This document shows positions 36,467 through 45,157 of a stretch of DNA of 64,000 bases, piece by piece. Each line of letters starts with the position of its first letter. The stretch's first letter is position 1. Location of the stretch: assembly GCF_000685035.1 (NCBI RefSeq), contig NZ_BAYB01000004.1, positions 310,001 to 374,000 on the forward strand. Direction: 5' to 3'. This stretch comes from Paraburkholderia ferrariae NBRC 106233. GTDB lineage: Bacteria > Pseudomonadota > Gammaproteobacteria > Burkholderiales > Burkholderiaceae. Under the pieces are notes generated by a model. That model was not told the origin of the DNA and did not search any database. It worked only from the letters and a program-made list of their open reading frames with translations. A program made the translations under genes and the position numbers.

Positions 36467-37139
36467 CGATCACCACCAGCCGGTAACCGAGACCATGAAC
36501 TGTTTCGATGAGATCGTCCTCCCCGTTAGAGGTCAGCGCTCGGCGCAAGGTATAGATGTGCGCGCGTAGGGTATCGCTATCCGGCAGCTGCTCGCCCCAG
36601 ACTTCCGTTTCGAGCTCCGCGCGACCGAATACGCGATTCGGCGCCTGCATCAGACGGCGCAGCAGATGCAGGCACTTCGGCGGCAGCCTGATCGGCCGGT
36701 CGGCTCGCTCCACAGCGAGCGTCGTGGGGTCGAACCGGATGTCAGCGCAGCACAGGACCGCCTGCGTCGCATGGCCTTTATAGCGCTTGATCAGTGCACC
36801 GAGGCGTGCGTCCACTTCCTTGAGTGAAAACGGTTTGACGAGATAGTCGTCCGCGCCTTGCTCAAAGCCCTGGAGCTTGTCATCCAGCGTGTCCCTCGCG
36901 GTCAATATCAGAATCGGCGTGTCGAGAAGTACCTCCTTGCGAAGCTTTCGGCAGATCGTCAGGCCGTCCACTGCCGGTAGCGACAGGTCGAGCAGAATTG
37001 CGTCCCACCGTTGTGTTACAGCGAGGTGGAGTCCCTGCGCTCCGTCCCGCGCGAGGTCGGGTTCATAGCCGGCGTTCTCCAGAAAATCGTACAGATTGGC
37101 GGCGATCGCTGCATCGTCTTCAATGATCAGGATTCTCAT
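36450..37139 (-). CDS. OmpR-family response regulator
   Basis: 229 residues. The receiver domain has IIEDDAAIAANL, the Asp in ILLDLSLPAVDG, Thr in LILTARDTLDD and Lys in YLVKPFSL. The winged helix has PPKCLHLLRRLMQAPNRVF and LRAHIYTLRRALTSNGEDDL, then ETVHGLGYRL. All key residues are intact although the cognate kinase is truncated. It may therefore be driven by another kinase or by small phosphodonors. Confidence 0.95.
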   Translation of the reverse strand: MRILIIEDDAAIAANLYDFLENAGYEPDLARDGAQGLHLAVTQRWDAILLDLSLPAVDGLTICRKLRKEVLLDTPILILTARDTLDDKLQGFEQGADDYLVKPFSLKEVDARLGALIKRYKGHATQAVLCCADIRFDPTTLAVERADRPIRLPPKCLHLLRRLMQAPNRVFGRAELETEVWGEQLPDSDTLRAHIYTLRRALTSNGEDDLIETVHGLGYRLVVIDATTP

Positions 37140-37500
37140 CCTGCAGTTCTCCGCGGAGTGTCACATTGAGCGGCTGAAGGGCAACGCGCAACACGTTCAC
37201 ATCGTCGGTCCGCCGTGCTTTTCGCTGCCGTTCATGGCTTTCGCGATGGCCTTTCATTGTTTTCTACTATAACCGTCGCGGACGACTCAGGACGCGCGGC
37301 GCGCTCAATCTCAATGGGCGCGTTCAATGCGTCAGTGCAACGCCAGTGAGCTCGATACCGTCTAATGATGACCTTGGCGCATAGGCTCTCACTTTCTCGA
37401 CGCGTCGAGGGCCATCGCGATGCGGAGGCCACGCGCGTCCGGCCATAGAATGGACCCGCTCCTTTTGCTTGGAGACCTGCCCGCCAATCCCTGCGATTGC
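37140..37500. other. Gene-free stretch
   Basis: No convincing frame. It contains the upstream region of the response-regulator gene at its left edge. Confidence 0.4.
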
Positions 37501-37797
37501 CTAGGAGCAGTCAATGTGCGGGGCTGTGGAGGCGGACGGGTAGTGATTCTTGTTGCCTGGATGACGGCGCAATCTAGCCGTTGCATCAATTTGTGCTTCG
37601 TTAAGTTCCCCAGTGGTCAGCGTCTGGTTGCGGTCGCCCGCTTGAATCGACCGGGGTTCATTGACAGCACAAACGACCTGTTTTCCATCGTGCAGGCGAA
37701 CGGTCGTCACATACGAGACGCTGGATGTACCAAAGGCGTTTCCAACGGCGGCAGCGGCTAGGACGCCGGCAAACGCGATTCTGAAAAATATACGCAT
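37501..37797 (-). CDS. Small exported protein, family not recognised
   Basis: 98 residues from ATG 37797, chosen because GGGAGAA lies nine bases upstream and the leader then begins MRIFFRIAFAGVLAAAAVG with cleavage near AFG. The mature chain has VTTVRLHDGKQVVCAVNEP and a polar tail with two Cys in total. No domain is recognised. Probably periplasmic. Confidence 0.7.
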   Translation of the reverse strand: MRIFFRIAFAGVLAAAAVGNAFGTSSVSYVTTVRLHDGKQVVCAVNEPRSIQAGDRNQTLTTGELNEAQIDATARLRRHPGNKNHYPSASTAPHIDCS

Positions 37798-37824
37798 GAT
37801 GAGTTCTCCCACGAGGCGCGGCAA

Positions 37825-38129
37825 CCCGCGTTAAAACTCATTTTCTGACGGGGCTCCTTAACAGACGCTGAATTGAGGTGGGTCAATCGCAGGATGATCG
37901 ATGCCACCAAATCGGGGACAGGCGTTGCCGAATTATTCGTTCCATCCCTTCGGGGCACATTTTTTCGGATGCCATTTGTGAGAACCGCGATGGGGGAGAG
38001 ATCCTTGAACTCCGCGACACATCGGCTCCTATCCGGCTTGCTGATGCGGCAAGCTGTGCCTTTTTGGTTCGTTTCATTGAACTGGACAATCAACGTTGAT
38101 GGGGGCACCCGAAATTGGATGGCAGACCA
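37825..38129. other. Gene-free stretch between the exported protein and the porin
   Basis: No reliable frame; the open frames here are antisense to each other and lack ribosome-binding sites. Confidence 0.35.
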
Positions 38130-38214
38130 GTGGAGCGCGCCCGCAGGATAAAGTGCGGGCGCTGCTTTTACCTCCAGCGATGCTAAGGCAATGCGTACGC
38201 GTCGCCTTAGCATC
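38130..38214. terminator. Two hairpins downstream of the porin gene
   Basis: An 11-bp perfect stem (GATGCTAAGGC 38179-38189 with GCCTTAGCATC 38204-38214) lies directly after the porin stop. A second stem (CGCCCGCA/TGCGGGCG) follows, with TTTT on its plus-strand side. The first likely protects or terminates the porin mRNA although it has no T-run on the minus strand. Confidence 0.5.
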
Positions 38215-38219
38215 ACGCT

Positions 38220-39389
38220 TCAGAACTTATGGCGAATTGCCGCGCGCACGACAAGTTGCTTCGAATTTGACGACAGGTCGGCTGCGCCCGGTACATAAGC
38301 CTGGTCGAGCGATGACCCCGTCTGGCTTCCTGCAACTTTCTGGTAGGCCCCCTGAAAGTAAATATCCGTGCGTTTCGAAAGGTTGTAGTCCGCCATCAAT
38401 CCGACGCTATGAATTTTCGGTTTTACGCTGCCCGTTGTCGCGTCGTAATTCTCAAGCGTGTACACATATTGCGCGCCGACAAAGAATGCCGGCGTGATCT
38501 GATACTTGCCATTGAGTTCGAAATTCTGATACTTGAGCGTGTTGAGCTTCCCGCCCGCCAACGGACCCGTGACGGGCTGGATCGTTTCGGTGCTGGACAG
38601 ATACCCGGCGTTCGCGGACGGGTTCTTGATGTTAGTGTTCGTGTAGACGAAGCCTACGGTCGCGGGGCCAAACGTGTAGTTGATGCCGCCACCGAAAATG
38701 CGCAGACGTTCCGCCACGAAATTCGCATCGGTCGACGTAATGGCACCACCGGACGACTGGCCAGGATTGTCAGCATTCAGGTAAGCCGCCGCGACCAGCA
38801 GACCGCCATTGGCGTATTGCGCGCCCAGGCTGAACTGTCGATTGTTAGCGAAGCCGGTGGCGTTGCTGAAGCTGTATGTGCCGCCAAATTGCAATCCGGC
38901 GAAATCCGGACTCGCATATTTGACCGTATTGTTCACCCGGAAAGAGTTATCCGTGTTGTCGTTGTCGAACGGGTGCGAAAACAGATAGCCGGCCCAGTTT
39001 CCGTTGGCTGTTGTCTGCGCAAGATAGTCGACGACGGAGTCGTATTGACGACCGAGCGTGACTGTACCGAACGTGGCATTCGAGACGCCCACATATGCCT
39101 GACGTCCGAATAACAGGCCACCCTGACCCAGACGACCATTGTTCAGGTTAAAACCATTCTCAAGCTGGAATATCGCCTTCGTGCCGCCGCCGAGATCTTC
39201 GGCTCCTTTGAGTCCCCAGCGACTTCCCTGAGCATAGCCGCTTTGCAGTTCATAGTCGTGCTTGCCGCCGACATTGTTGGTGTAGTTGAAACCTTCGTCG
39301 ACCACCCCATACAGCGTGACGCTGCTCTGGGCGAACACAGGCACTGCAAATGTGGCTGACGTAGCCAGCGCGATCAGACTTTTCTTCAT
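38220..39389 (-). CDS. Gram-negative porin (OmpC-like)
   Basis: 389-residue outer-membrane porin. Signal peptide MKKSLIALATSATFAVPVFA, mature start QSSVTLYGVVDEGFNY, and C-terminal VRAAIRHKF with the terminal Phe. The family signature GSRWGLKGAEDLGGGTKAIF is present near residue 60. It differs clearly from the porin in the lig operon. Single gene with its own upstream region; substrate range is not predictable. Confidence 0.95.
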   Translation of the reverse strand: MKKSLIALATSATFAVPVFAQSSVTLYGVVDEGFNYTNNVGGKHDYELQSGYAQGSRWGLKGAEDLGGGTKAIFQLENGFNLNNGRLGQGGLLFGRQAYVGVSNATFGTVTLGRQYDSVVDYLAQTTANGNWAGYLFSHPFDNDNTDNSFRVNNTVKYASPDFAGLQFGGTYSFSNATGFANNRQFSLGAQYANGGLLVAAAYLNADNPGQSSGGAITSTDANFVAERLRIFGGGINYTFGPATVGFVYTNTNIKNPSANAGYLSSTETIQPVTGPLAGGKLNTLKYQNFELNGKYQITPAFFVGAQYVYTLENYDATTGSVKPKIHSVGLMADYNLSKRTDIYFQGAYQKVAGSQTGSSLDQAYVPGAADLSSNSKQLVVRAAIRHKF

Positions 39390-39809
39390 AAAAGATCTCC
39401 AGAAATGTTGTTCGAGTAGACAACTTTTTTTCAGACAGCTTGTGTTTGTTTCTGCGTTAGTACTATTGACTGAATTGTTATCAATACAGCGGGTGTGATC
39501 CTTACACGCCGATACTGCGACGTCTATGTTCGCGCCAGACTGTTTCCCCTGGGCGTTGCTAAATCATCACGACCGTGTGCAGCGCAAATGCTCGACCCGA
39601 TGCCTGTCGCTTGGGGACCGCCGGTGCCGCTCAGGACTGAGGATCCACGCTGGACCGGCGATGCGCCGAACGATATAAAATCTGGAGATCGGGATGCAGC
39701 CTGGTCGAGGAGGGGTTTCGCCAGAAGACCAGTGATACGACGACATTGGTTAAGGATCGCTTAAGGTCGCGCAGCGAGAATTGTGGTAACGGAACGACGG
39801 GCGGCGATC

Positions 39810-39944
39810 ATGAAAAATATTATGGCGGCTTTAGTGTTAACCACCTTGGTCGCTTTCCTGCCTGCCTGTACCACGACGGCACAAGACAGCGCCACGCATG
39901 AAGACGCGCAACCCCCTCATCCGGGGCGCCCGTCATGGCTGTAG
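39810..39944 (+). CDS. Very small lipoprotein (44 residues)
   Basis: ATG 39810 opens MKNIMAALVLTTLVAFLPAC, a lipoprotein leader whose lipobox LPAC gives Cys20. Only 24 residues follow (rich in Thr, His and Pro, ending GRPSWL). Size and shape recall entericidin-like small lipoproteins, but the sequence is not a clear member. A GGGCGGCGA stretch upstream is a weak Shine-Dalgarno. Confidence 0.6.
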   Translation: MKNIMAALVLTTLVAFLPACTTTAQDSATHEDAQPPHPGRPSWL

Positions 39945-40027
39945 TTGCCAAAGCACGCTAGAGCTGGCGGGTGGTCACGCTTGCCACGAGCATTCTTCCG
40001 GCAGATGGCCGGGGAAATGTTCGTGCC

Positions 40028-40921
40028 TCAGTAGCGACGCGAGCGTGACACCACAAAATCGGTGAAGCTCTGCAAGGTTCTCGGTATATGGCGATGCGCC
40101 GGATAAAGCATCCATATTGCCCGTTCATTTCCTTTCAGCGGAAACTGGCCTAGCACCGGAACAAGAGTCCGGTCATTCAGTTCTGTCCGCACCAGCGACT
40201 CCGCCAGGCGCGCGATCCCGAGCCCGGCAAGTGCGGCGCGCTTGACGGCCAGAACGCTTCCGGCCCGAAGGACGGGCCTGAATAACGCACGGTTGACGCC
40301 GTGGGCATCGTCAAACTCCCAGAAACGAGCCGGTATCTCGCCTGCGACCAGGACACTGTGATGTGTAAGATCGTCGGGACGCTCAGGGATACCACATTGT
40401 TTCACATAGCGCGGTGATGCGACAATGACGTCCCTTGTTACTGCGAGGCTTCGGCATATCATCGCGGAATCGCGGAGTTGGCTTTCGACGCTGAAGCAAA
40501 CATCGAAATCGACGAGGGTAACGCGTTGCATAGATTCAAAGACGCTGAGATCGAACCGGATCTGCGGTTCGGCGAGGTGAAACTCAGTCAGCAAGTCCGC
40601 CAGGTCGCCTTCGGCAAACGACGCTGCACACGCAATTTTCAACGCATCGGCACATTCATTGGCGGCAGACAGGATGCCCTTTTCCATCGACTCCAGTTCG
40701 TTGAGCCATTCGACGCATCCTTGCAGATAGGCGCGACCGGCAGCGGTGAGCGACACGCTGCGCGTCGTCCTGTTTAGCAGCTTTGCATTAAGGTGCGATT
40801 CGAGCATGGCCACCTGCCGGGTGACGACCGCATTCGAAACGTCGAGGTGCCTCGCCGCCGCGGCAAAATTAAGACACTCCGCCACCTTTATGAAGGTGCG
40901 CATTGAAGTCAGATGGTCCAT
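40028..40921 (-). CDS. LysR-family transcriptional regulator
   Basis: About 297 residues from ATG 40921 (MDHLTSMRTFIKVAECLNFA); the longer frame to 40990 adds a Ser/Asn-rich tail unlike the family. Helix-turn-helix spans residues 1-60 (AAARHLDVSNAVVTRQVAML), then the effector domain of the CrgA/AaeR-like subgroup (typical LDFDVCF and ALAGLGIARLAESLV segments). The neighbouring genes give no obvious target; the divergent region upstream holds only a cytochrome fragment. Confidence 0.92.
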   Translation of the reverse strand: MDHLTSMRTFIKVAECLNFAAAARHLDVSNAVVTRQVAMLESHLNAKLLNRTTRSVSLTAAGRAYLQGCVEWLNELESMEKGILSAANECADALKIACAASFAEGDLADLLTEFHLAEPQIRFDLSVFESMQRVTLVDFDVCFSVESQLRDSAMICRSLAVTRDVIVASPRYVKQCGIPERPDDLTHHSVLVAGEIPARFWEFDDAHGVNRALFRPVLRAGSVLAVKRAALAGLGIARLAESLVRTELNDRTLVPVLGQFPLKGNERAIWMLYPAHRHIPRTLQSFTDFVVSRSRRY

Positions 40922-41331
40922 TACCGCGTCCGTAGAACTCGAATTAGTGCCACGGCTCGCGTTATCTGATGAATACATCGCATATGCCACGCGAGTCGCG
41001 AAAGTTCACTTCTCTGGTGAAGCACGGACGGTGCCGCAAGCACTGGCTGGGCGATTATTATCAGGACGGCAGCTTAACGATTGCTTAACCGTGATTCGGC
41101 GCTGGCAGCCCTGCCGCTGGGACCCGGTGGTCAATTAGCCTGGCCGTGCGGTCACGGCTTCGGAGCCGGCTATCCCTTTCCGCCTAGCCTGCCGCTTTGT
41201 TGGGCGCGTCAGCGCATGTGCCGAGCGGGCGCAGTCGTCTGCTGACAGAAACCGATCCGCTGGCTAAATGCAGACGGTCGTGGCTGGATCGTCAGACTCG
41301 CTTCGCGACGGCTAATTCAACGGCAGCCGCC

Positions 41332-41451
41332 CTCGGGGAATGGCACAGCACAAGCGCCATCGTTCTTTCGATCCTTATTGGTCTGCACGTTTTTGCGGTG
41401 TTTGTGCATCAGGTCGGATTTAGAGACAATCTGCTCCGACGCATGTTGTAG
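41332..41451 (+). pseudogene. C-terminal remnant of a cytochrome b561
   Basis: The last 39 codons read LGEWHSTSAIVLSILIGLHV and then HQVGFRDNLLRRML, the final helix (with a haem-ligand-type His) and tail of the YodB/CybB cytochrome b561 family. Upstream codons lose the match, so most of the gene is gone. Confidence 0.65.
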
Positions 41452-41893
41452 CTGAGTTGGACGCTGATCCTGAGGGAGTGTCGACGTGAGTTCCCAGATC
41501 CTCTTACAGGAACGCCGGGACTTTGTTGCCTGTGACGGCGGCGTCAATCCGTCCGGGTCGGATCGACCGGACGAACCGTTTCGATTTGCAACTCAGAAGG
41601 TGCGCCAGGCGATCCCGGTTGATAGTGGCCAATGGAGCCCTCAGCATGGCTAGCCAACGGGTGCGTGAAAGCGCGTTCCTGGCGCCGGTGAGATCTCCTT
41701 AAGACTCGCCGATGCGATATCCGCAGACATGACAAACAGCGACTTCGATTCAGCTACCTCGTCGCTCGCCTCGTTGTTGAGGCAGCGGAACCACAACAAG
41801 AGAGCAGTCAGCGCCATGCTCTCTTGCGTTTCCGTTCTCCACCGCCAGCACTTCCCTATGCGGGGTGGCTCCACGCGACTATCGGAGCTCGAT

Positions 41894-42112
41894 TTGAAAT
41901 TCCGGAAACGTGACTGGCTTGTTGAGGCCACGCAGTGGTTTTCACCGGGAGATCACGCGGCCGTAGAACAACGCAACGGCGCATGGTCCATCGCTACGGC
42001 CGAAGGATGGAGCGACGTGCATCCTGGCGACTGGGTGATCACTTCATCCGACGGCTCAGTTCACCGCATCAGCAATCAGCTTTTCTACGATCTCTATGAA
42101 CCTCTCGCGTAG
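41894..42112 (+). CDS. Small phage-type protein (EATQW...DWVI...YEP family), TTG start
   Basis: About 72 residues. It follows the layout of short prophage proteins: basic start LKFRKRDWLVEATQWFS, then a WSIATAEGWSDVHPGDWVIT turn and a C-terminal YDLYEPLA. TTG 41894 is preferred, with GGAG seven bases upstream, because the homologous paralogue at 46630 also begins with TTG. Function unknown. Confidence 0.7.
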   Translation: MKFRKRDWLVEATQWFSPGDHAAVEQRNGAWSIATAEGWSDVHPGDWVITSSDGSVHRISNQLFYDLYEPLA

Positions 42113-42625
42113 CCTGGCGGGTTACCCCCGCACTTCCCAGGAAACCGTTGCTATGCTTCAACCGGTCGCCGGACCTGTCGATTCGCTGTCGTCGCGTGAG
42201 AGTAAGCAAGGGAGAACCGGGCTGCTCCTTACAGATATCCACACTGGCATCAACGATGCCTGGTTGACGTAGTCACTGATCGTCAGTTACCGATGCAAGA
42301 CATGCGTAATCTACGAATTTCGGGCTGAGCGAACCGTCGATGAGTTCAAACTTGTAGTGGCGATGTGCCCCTGGCGGCCGCGGCAACATCTGCTTGCGGC
42401 CGGGACCCACTCGTTCGAATTCTCGATCGATTTCCTGGTGGTACGTTTCGCGCGAGCATTGTGTCCACCAGACCGGAAATCGGTTTCCTCGAGATCTTTT
42501 TTTTCGCCTTGAATATTGCAGTGAGCGAAAGCAGAGATCGGCTACGCCGCGGTGATCGGATGTCGAGACGTCGAAGCGGATTTTCGAGTTCGATCGAATT
42601 CGTCGAAGTGCCCTCCTCGGGCGCG
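42113..42625. other. Gene-free stretch
   Basis: Nothing recognised on either strand. Confidence 0.4.
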
Positions 42626-42916
42626 TTAGCCCGCTTTGGCAGCCACCTCCTTGGCGAGCAGGCGTTGCGCCTGCTGATCGCCTTTTCCTGCTTCCTGCGC
42701 GGTTTGAACCGACGTCTCGCTTGCTTCAGCCATCAATGCGCGCGCGGCGCTGCTGATGTTGACCGTGTACGACGACGTCGACGTGCTGGTGCTTGACCCC
42801 GTAGCCGACGAAGCGGTCGTGCTCGATGCCCGCGCCGTCGACGCTGAACTCGAAGTCGATGCGGTGGACGAAGGAGCTGTTTGTGCGGTGCCTTGACCGA
42901 TTGCCTGAATGGACAT
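42626..42916 (-). CDS. Ser/Thr-rich low-complexity protein
   Basis: 96 residues: MSIQAIGQGTAQ start, about 40 residues of Ser/Thr/Ala repeats, then YTVNISSAARALMAEASE and a charged helical tail (QQAQRLLAKEVAAK). The VNISSAA block is typical of a conserved small Burkholderia protein of unknown role. GGGAGA precedes the ATG at good spacing. A cluster of TTCCTA motifs lies 105-190 bp upstream (43021-43105). Confidence 0.7.
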   Translation of the reverse strand: MSIQAIGQGTAQTAPSSTASTSSSASTARASSTTASSATGSSTSTSTSSYTVNISSAARALMAEASETSVQTAQEAGKGDQQAQRLLAKEVAAKAG

Positions 42917-43020
42917 CTAAATCTCCCGATAGAAAAACGTGTGTACTGCGTTCTATCTAACGGCCTGGATCTAGCGCGCTTGAGAAGTATATCTTTTGAG
43001 TTTTTCGAGATCCTTAAGCA

Positions 43021-43105
43021 TTTCCTAAGGCTCAGTCACGATGGCATTCCTAGGAATACATTTTCCTATCGTGATTCGCCGGTGTCGTCGGTATCTTCCC
43101 TAAGG
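43021..43105. promoter_or_regulatory. Cluster of TTCCTA motifs upstream of the Ser/Thr-rich gene
   Basis: Four related units: TTTCCTAAGG (43021), ATTCCTAGGAAT (43046-43057, itself palindromic), TTTTCCTATCG (43061) and CTTCCCTAAGG (43095). The middle two lie inside an inverted repeat CACGAT/ATCGTG (43037-43042, 43068-43073). This suggests an operator. Confidence 0.45.
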
Positions 43106-43434
43106 TTTTCATCAAGGTTCGCCGTTGCAGATTCGGCGCCCTGGGTGAGCGCTAGCGCGGCTGTTTGGCACGTCGAATAAAATGCTTGTGAACGGGAGCA
43201 TCAGCTTGCTAGAGTGCAGCGCCCTGGGAATCCGGGAGACTGTTTTTGCTTGACGTTCGCGCTTACCCGTAAGATCCCTGCTGTTGCGCGGGACGTTGCT
43301 CCATTTGAGGTTGAGCCAAGATAAGCGTTTATGCGCTGCAGGGCAAACGCTTTTAGGCACAGTTCCGGGTTGTACACAGTTTGTCCGCTGGCGATCCGAT
43401 GTTTCTGGATTGCCGGCGGACCAACTGTAGATAA

Positions 43435-43560
43435 TCAGAGCTGTTGCAGGAAGGCAAGCACGCTGTCGGTGGGCTTGAACCTAAGTGAAGTTGCGTCCGT
43501 GGGCGCGAGCTTCTCAAGGGCTCGCTCCTTTGTTGCCAGGTCGGCGTCGATGGCGTGGAC
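43435..43560 (-). pseudogene. ritC 3' relic in the miniature RIT
   Basis: Minus-strand codons IDADLATKERALEKLAPTDA to VLAFLQQL match the RIT-3 RitC C-terminus residue for residue. The relic begins just after the catalytic Tyr position. Confidence 0.88.
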
Positions 43561-43720
43561 ATCAGCTTCTCCTTTCGGCCACCATGGCCGATCGGAAAAG
43601 CCTGCTCTTATTATGCGAACCTTCATTAGGTGCTGTTCCTAGCAAACCGGCATCGGTCGGCCGTAGCCACTTCCGAAGATTGCTGAACTGTATACAACCC
43701 GGAACTGTGCCTAAAAGCGC

Positions 43721-43740
43721 TTATCCTCTGCAGAGCATAA
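43721..43740. repeat. Palindromic core of the miniature RIT (right)
   Basis: Identical to the RIT-3 left core at 27170-27189 (TTATCC-TCTGCAGA-GCATAA). Confidence 0.8.
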
Positions 43741-43755
43741 ACGCGTATCTTGGCT

Positions 43756-44221
43756 TGCCCCCTCTTCATCTCGCGCACTGCGCGGTGCGAAACAGCATAA
43801 CCGTCGGGCGTAATGGTCTCCGGCGACTGGCCCTGATGCCTAAGGGCCTGGCTGAAGAAGGCTTTGGCGGCGGCCATGTCGCGCCTCCCCTGCATGAAGT
43901 CCACCGTCTGGACGACTCGATCCCCGCACGGCAGGGGTAGACGCACCTTCCGCACATCTTTATATGGGTCTCCTCGACACCCTAGGAGCGACCCGTACCC
44001 GTAGTAGAACGGTTACAGCGTTTGACCAACTCGGGCGTATAGCGCCTCAGCCAGTGCAGGACCGTCGTGTGAGCCAGCAACAAGCCCCGTTCGACCATCA
44101 TCTCAACCAGATCGCGTAGGCTGAGCTTGTAGCGCAGATACCAGCGAGCAAACAGAATGATGATTTTCCGATCAAGATGACGTCCGCCGAACAACTCCTC
44201 CAGACTCTTCAGCTTGCTCAT
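43756..44221 (-). pseudogene. IS6-family transposase, N-terminal part, decayed and cut by the miniature RIT
   Basis: From ATG 44221: LEELFGGRHLDRKIIILFAR, then WYLRYKLSLRDLVEMMVERG and TVLHWLRRYTPELVKR, the N-terminal domain of IS6 transposases. The expected Trp of RSWRVDET is TAG (stop at 43982), and a frameshift follows near the CGTGCGGGGATCGAG run. The catalytic part resumes as [20 protein letters not shown] and ends REMKRG at the RIT end. The missing C-terminal part matches 26937-27154. Confidence 0.85.
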
Positions 44222-44272
44222 GGCGGGTCATCAGGTCGCTTTACTCCGACAGCTCTAACCGATTCGCCGGAC

Positions 44273-44289
44273 CTATTTGCAACATAACC
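44273..44289 (-). repeat. IS6-family terminal repeat
   Basis: The minus strand reads GGTTATGTTGCAAATAG, like IS6-family ends (GGTTCTGTTGCAAA), 52 bp before the transposase ATG. The partner near 26.9 kb was not found. Confidence 0.6.
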
Positions 44290-44469
44290 CTCGTCGATAC
44301 CGCCTGCTTCGGTCGGACGCGCCTGTTGCAGCCCCGCTCCCTTATCACCGAAGTCAAGCTCCAGACGATCGCTGAAGCCGAGGCAAATTGTGACAGCAGC
44401 GTGACATTTTCGTCACAGAAAGACGAGCTAGGCATGAACCGCGTGACGGTCGACTGACAGCTGACAGAG

Positions 44470-44931
44470 TTGGTAAAGCGAACGTTTGACCGCACCGTCG
44501 CATTGCTGGCGGAAGAATTGCGGCGTGCCAGCGTGACGGACGTGCAGACCGACGATCCTCTGGAGGGCAAGCCGTGGCCAGCGCTACTCGAAGGCTCGCG
44601 GCGTCACATGGGCACGACCCGCATGCACGACTCGCCCGGTCATGGTGTAGTCGATTGTAACTGCCGGGTACATGGGATGAGCAATCATTACGTGGCAGGC
44701 AGGTCGGTATCTCCCGCGGTTGGCGCTAACTTTCCGACCGTGTCGATCGCGGCAATAACCTTGCATCTGTCAGAGCATATTCTGAAGGCGCTGCAAGGCG
44801 AAGTTGCGTCGCTGGGATGGCCGGCATCGATGGCAACGGGGGAGGGGCGACGTGGATACGAAGAGGTAATGCCGTTCGCGACGCCAACGCACCACGCGCG
44901 GTCAGAGACTACCTTCATTGACAAAATGTAG
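44470..44931 (+). pseudogene. C-terminal remnant of a GMC-family oxidoreductase
   Basis: Codons read RRHMGTTRMHDSPGHGVVDC, then VHGMSNHYVAGRSVSPAVGA and FPTVSIAAITLHLSEHI, the GMC C-terminal domain with its active-site region and FAD-contact loop. The N-terminal FAD-binding two-thirds are absent upstream, so the enzyme cannot work. The 40-residue tail after SEHI is non-homologous. Confidence 0.85.
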
Positions 44932-45157
44932 GCCGCTACTTTTCAACGCAGTGTTCGTGTGGTATCGAGCGTTCGTCAAGCGACGGAAGGCCGATCGGTC
45001 GAAAACGTCAGGATAAAATTACCGGCACTGGAGCAACGCAAAGAAATACTGCTCCCGTGGACCTGACGGGAGCTGTCACCGAGACTCGCGGCGTTCTCAA
45101 CTCGGCGCGGCCTGGATGCCGATCGAAAGCGGTAGCTCAACGATATACGGGGGAAAT

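Larger units (their letters stand above)
43314..43755 (-). mobile_element. Miniature RIT element (internal deletion derivative)
   Basis: About 440 bp with RIT-3-type ends. AGCCAAGATA at 43314-43323 pairs with TATCTTGGCT at 43746-43755, inner blocks match CAGTTCCGGGTTGTA on both sides, and there is a palindromic core at each end (43329-43348 degenerate, 43721-43740 perfect arm layout). Inside, the ritA leader up to its ATG (AGGAGAAGCTGATG, minus strand) is fused to the last codons of ritC. It differs from RIT-3 at many positions, so it comes from a relative. It cannot code for recombinase and would need trans help. Confidence 0.85.
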
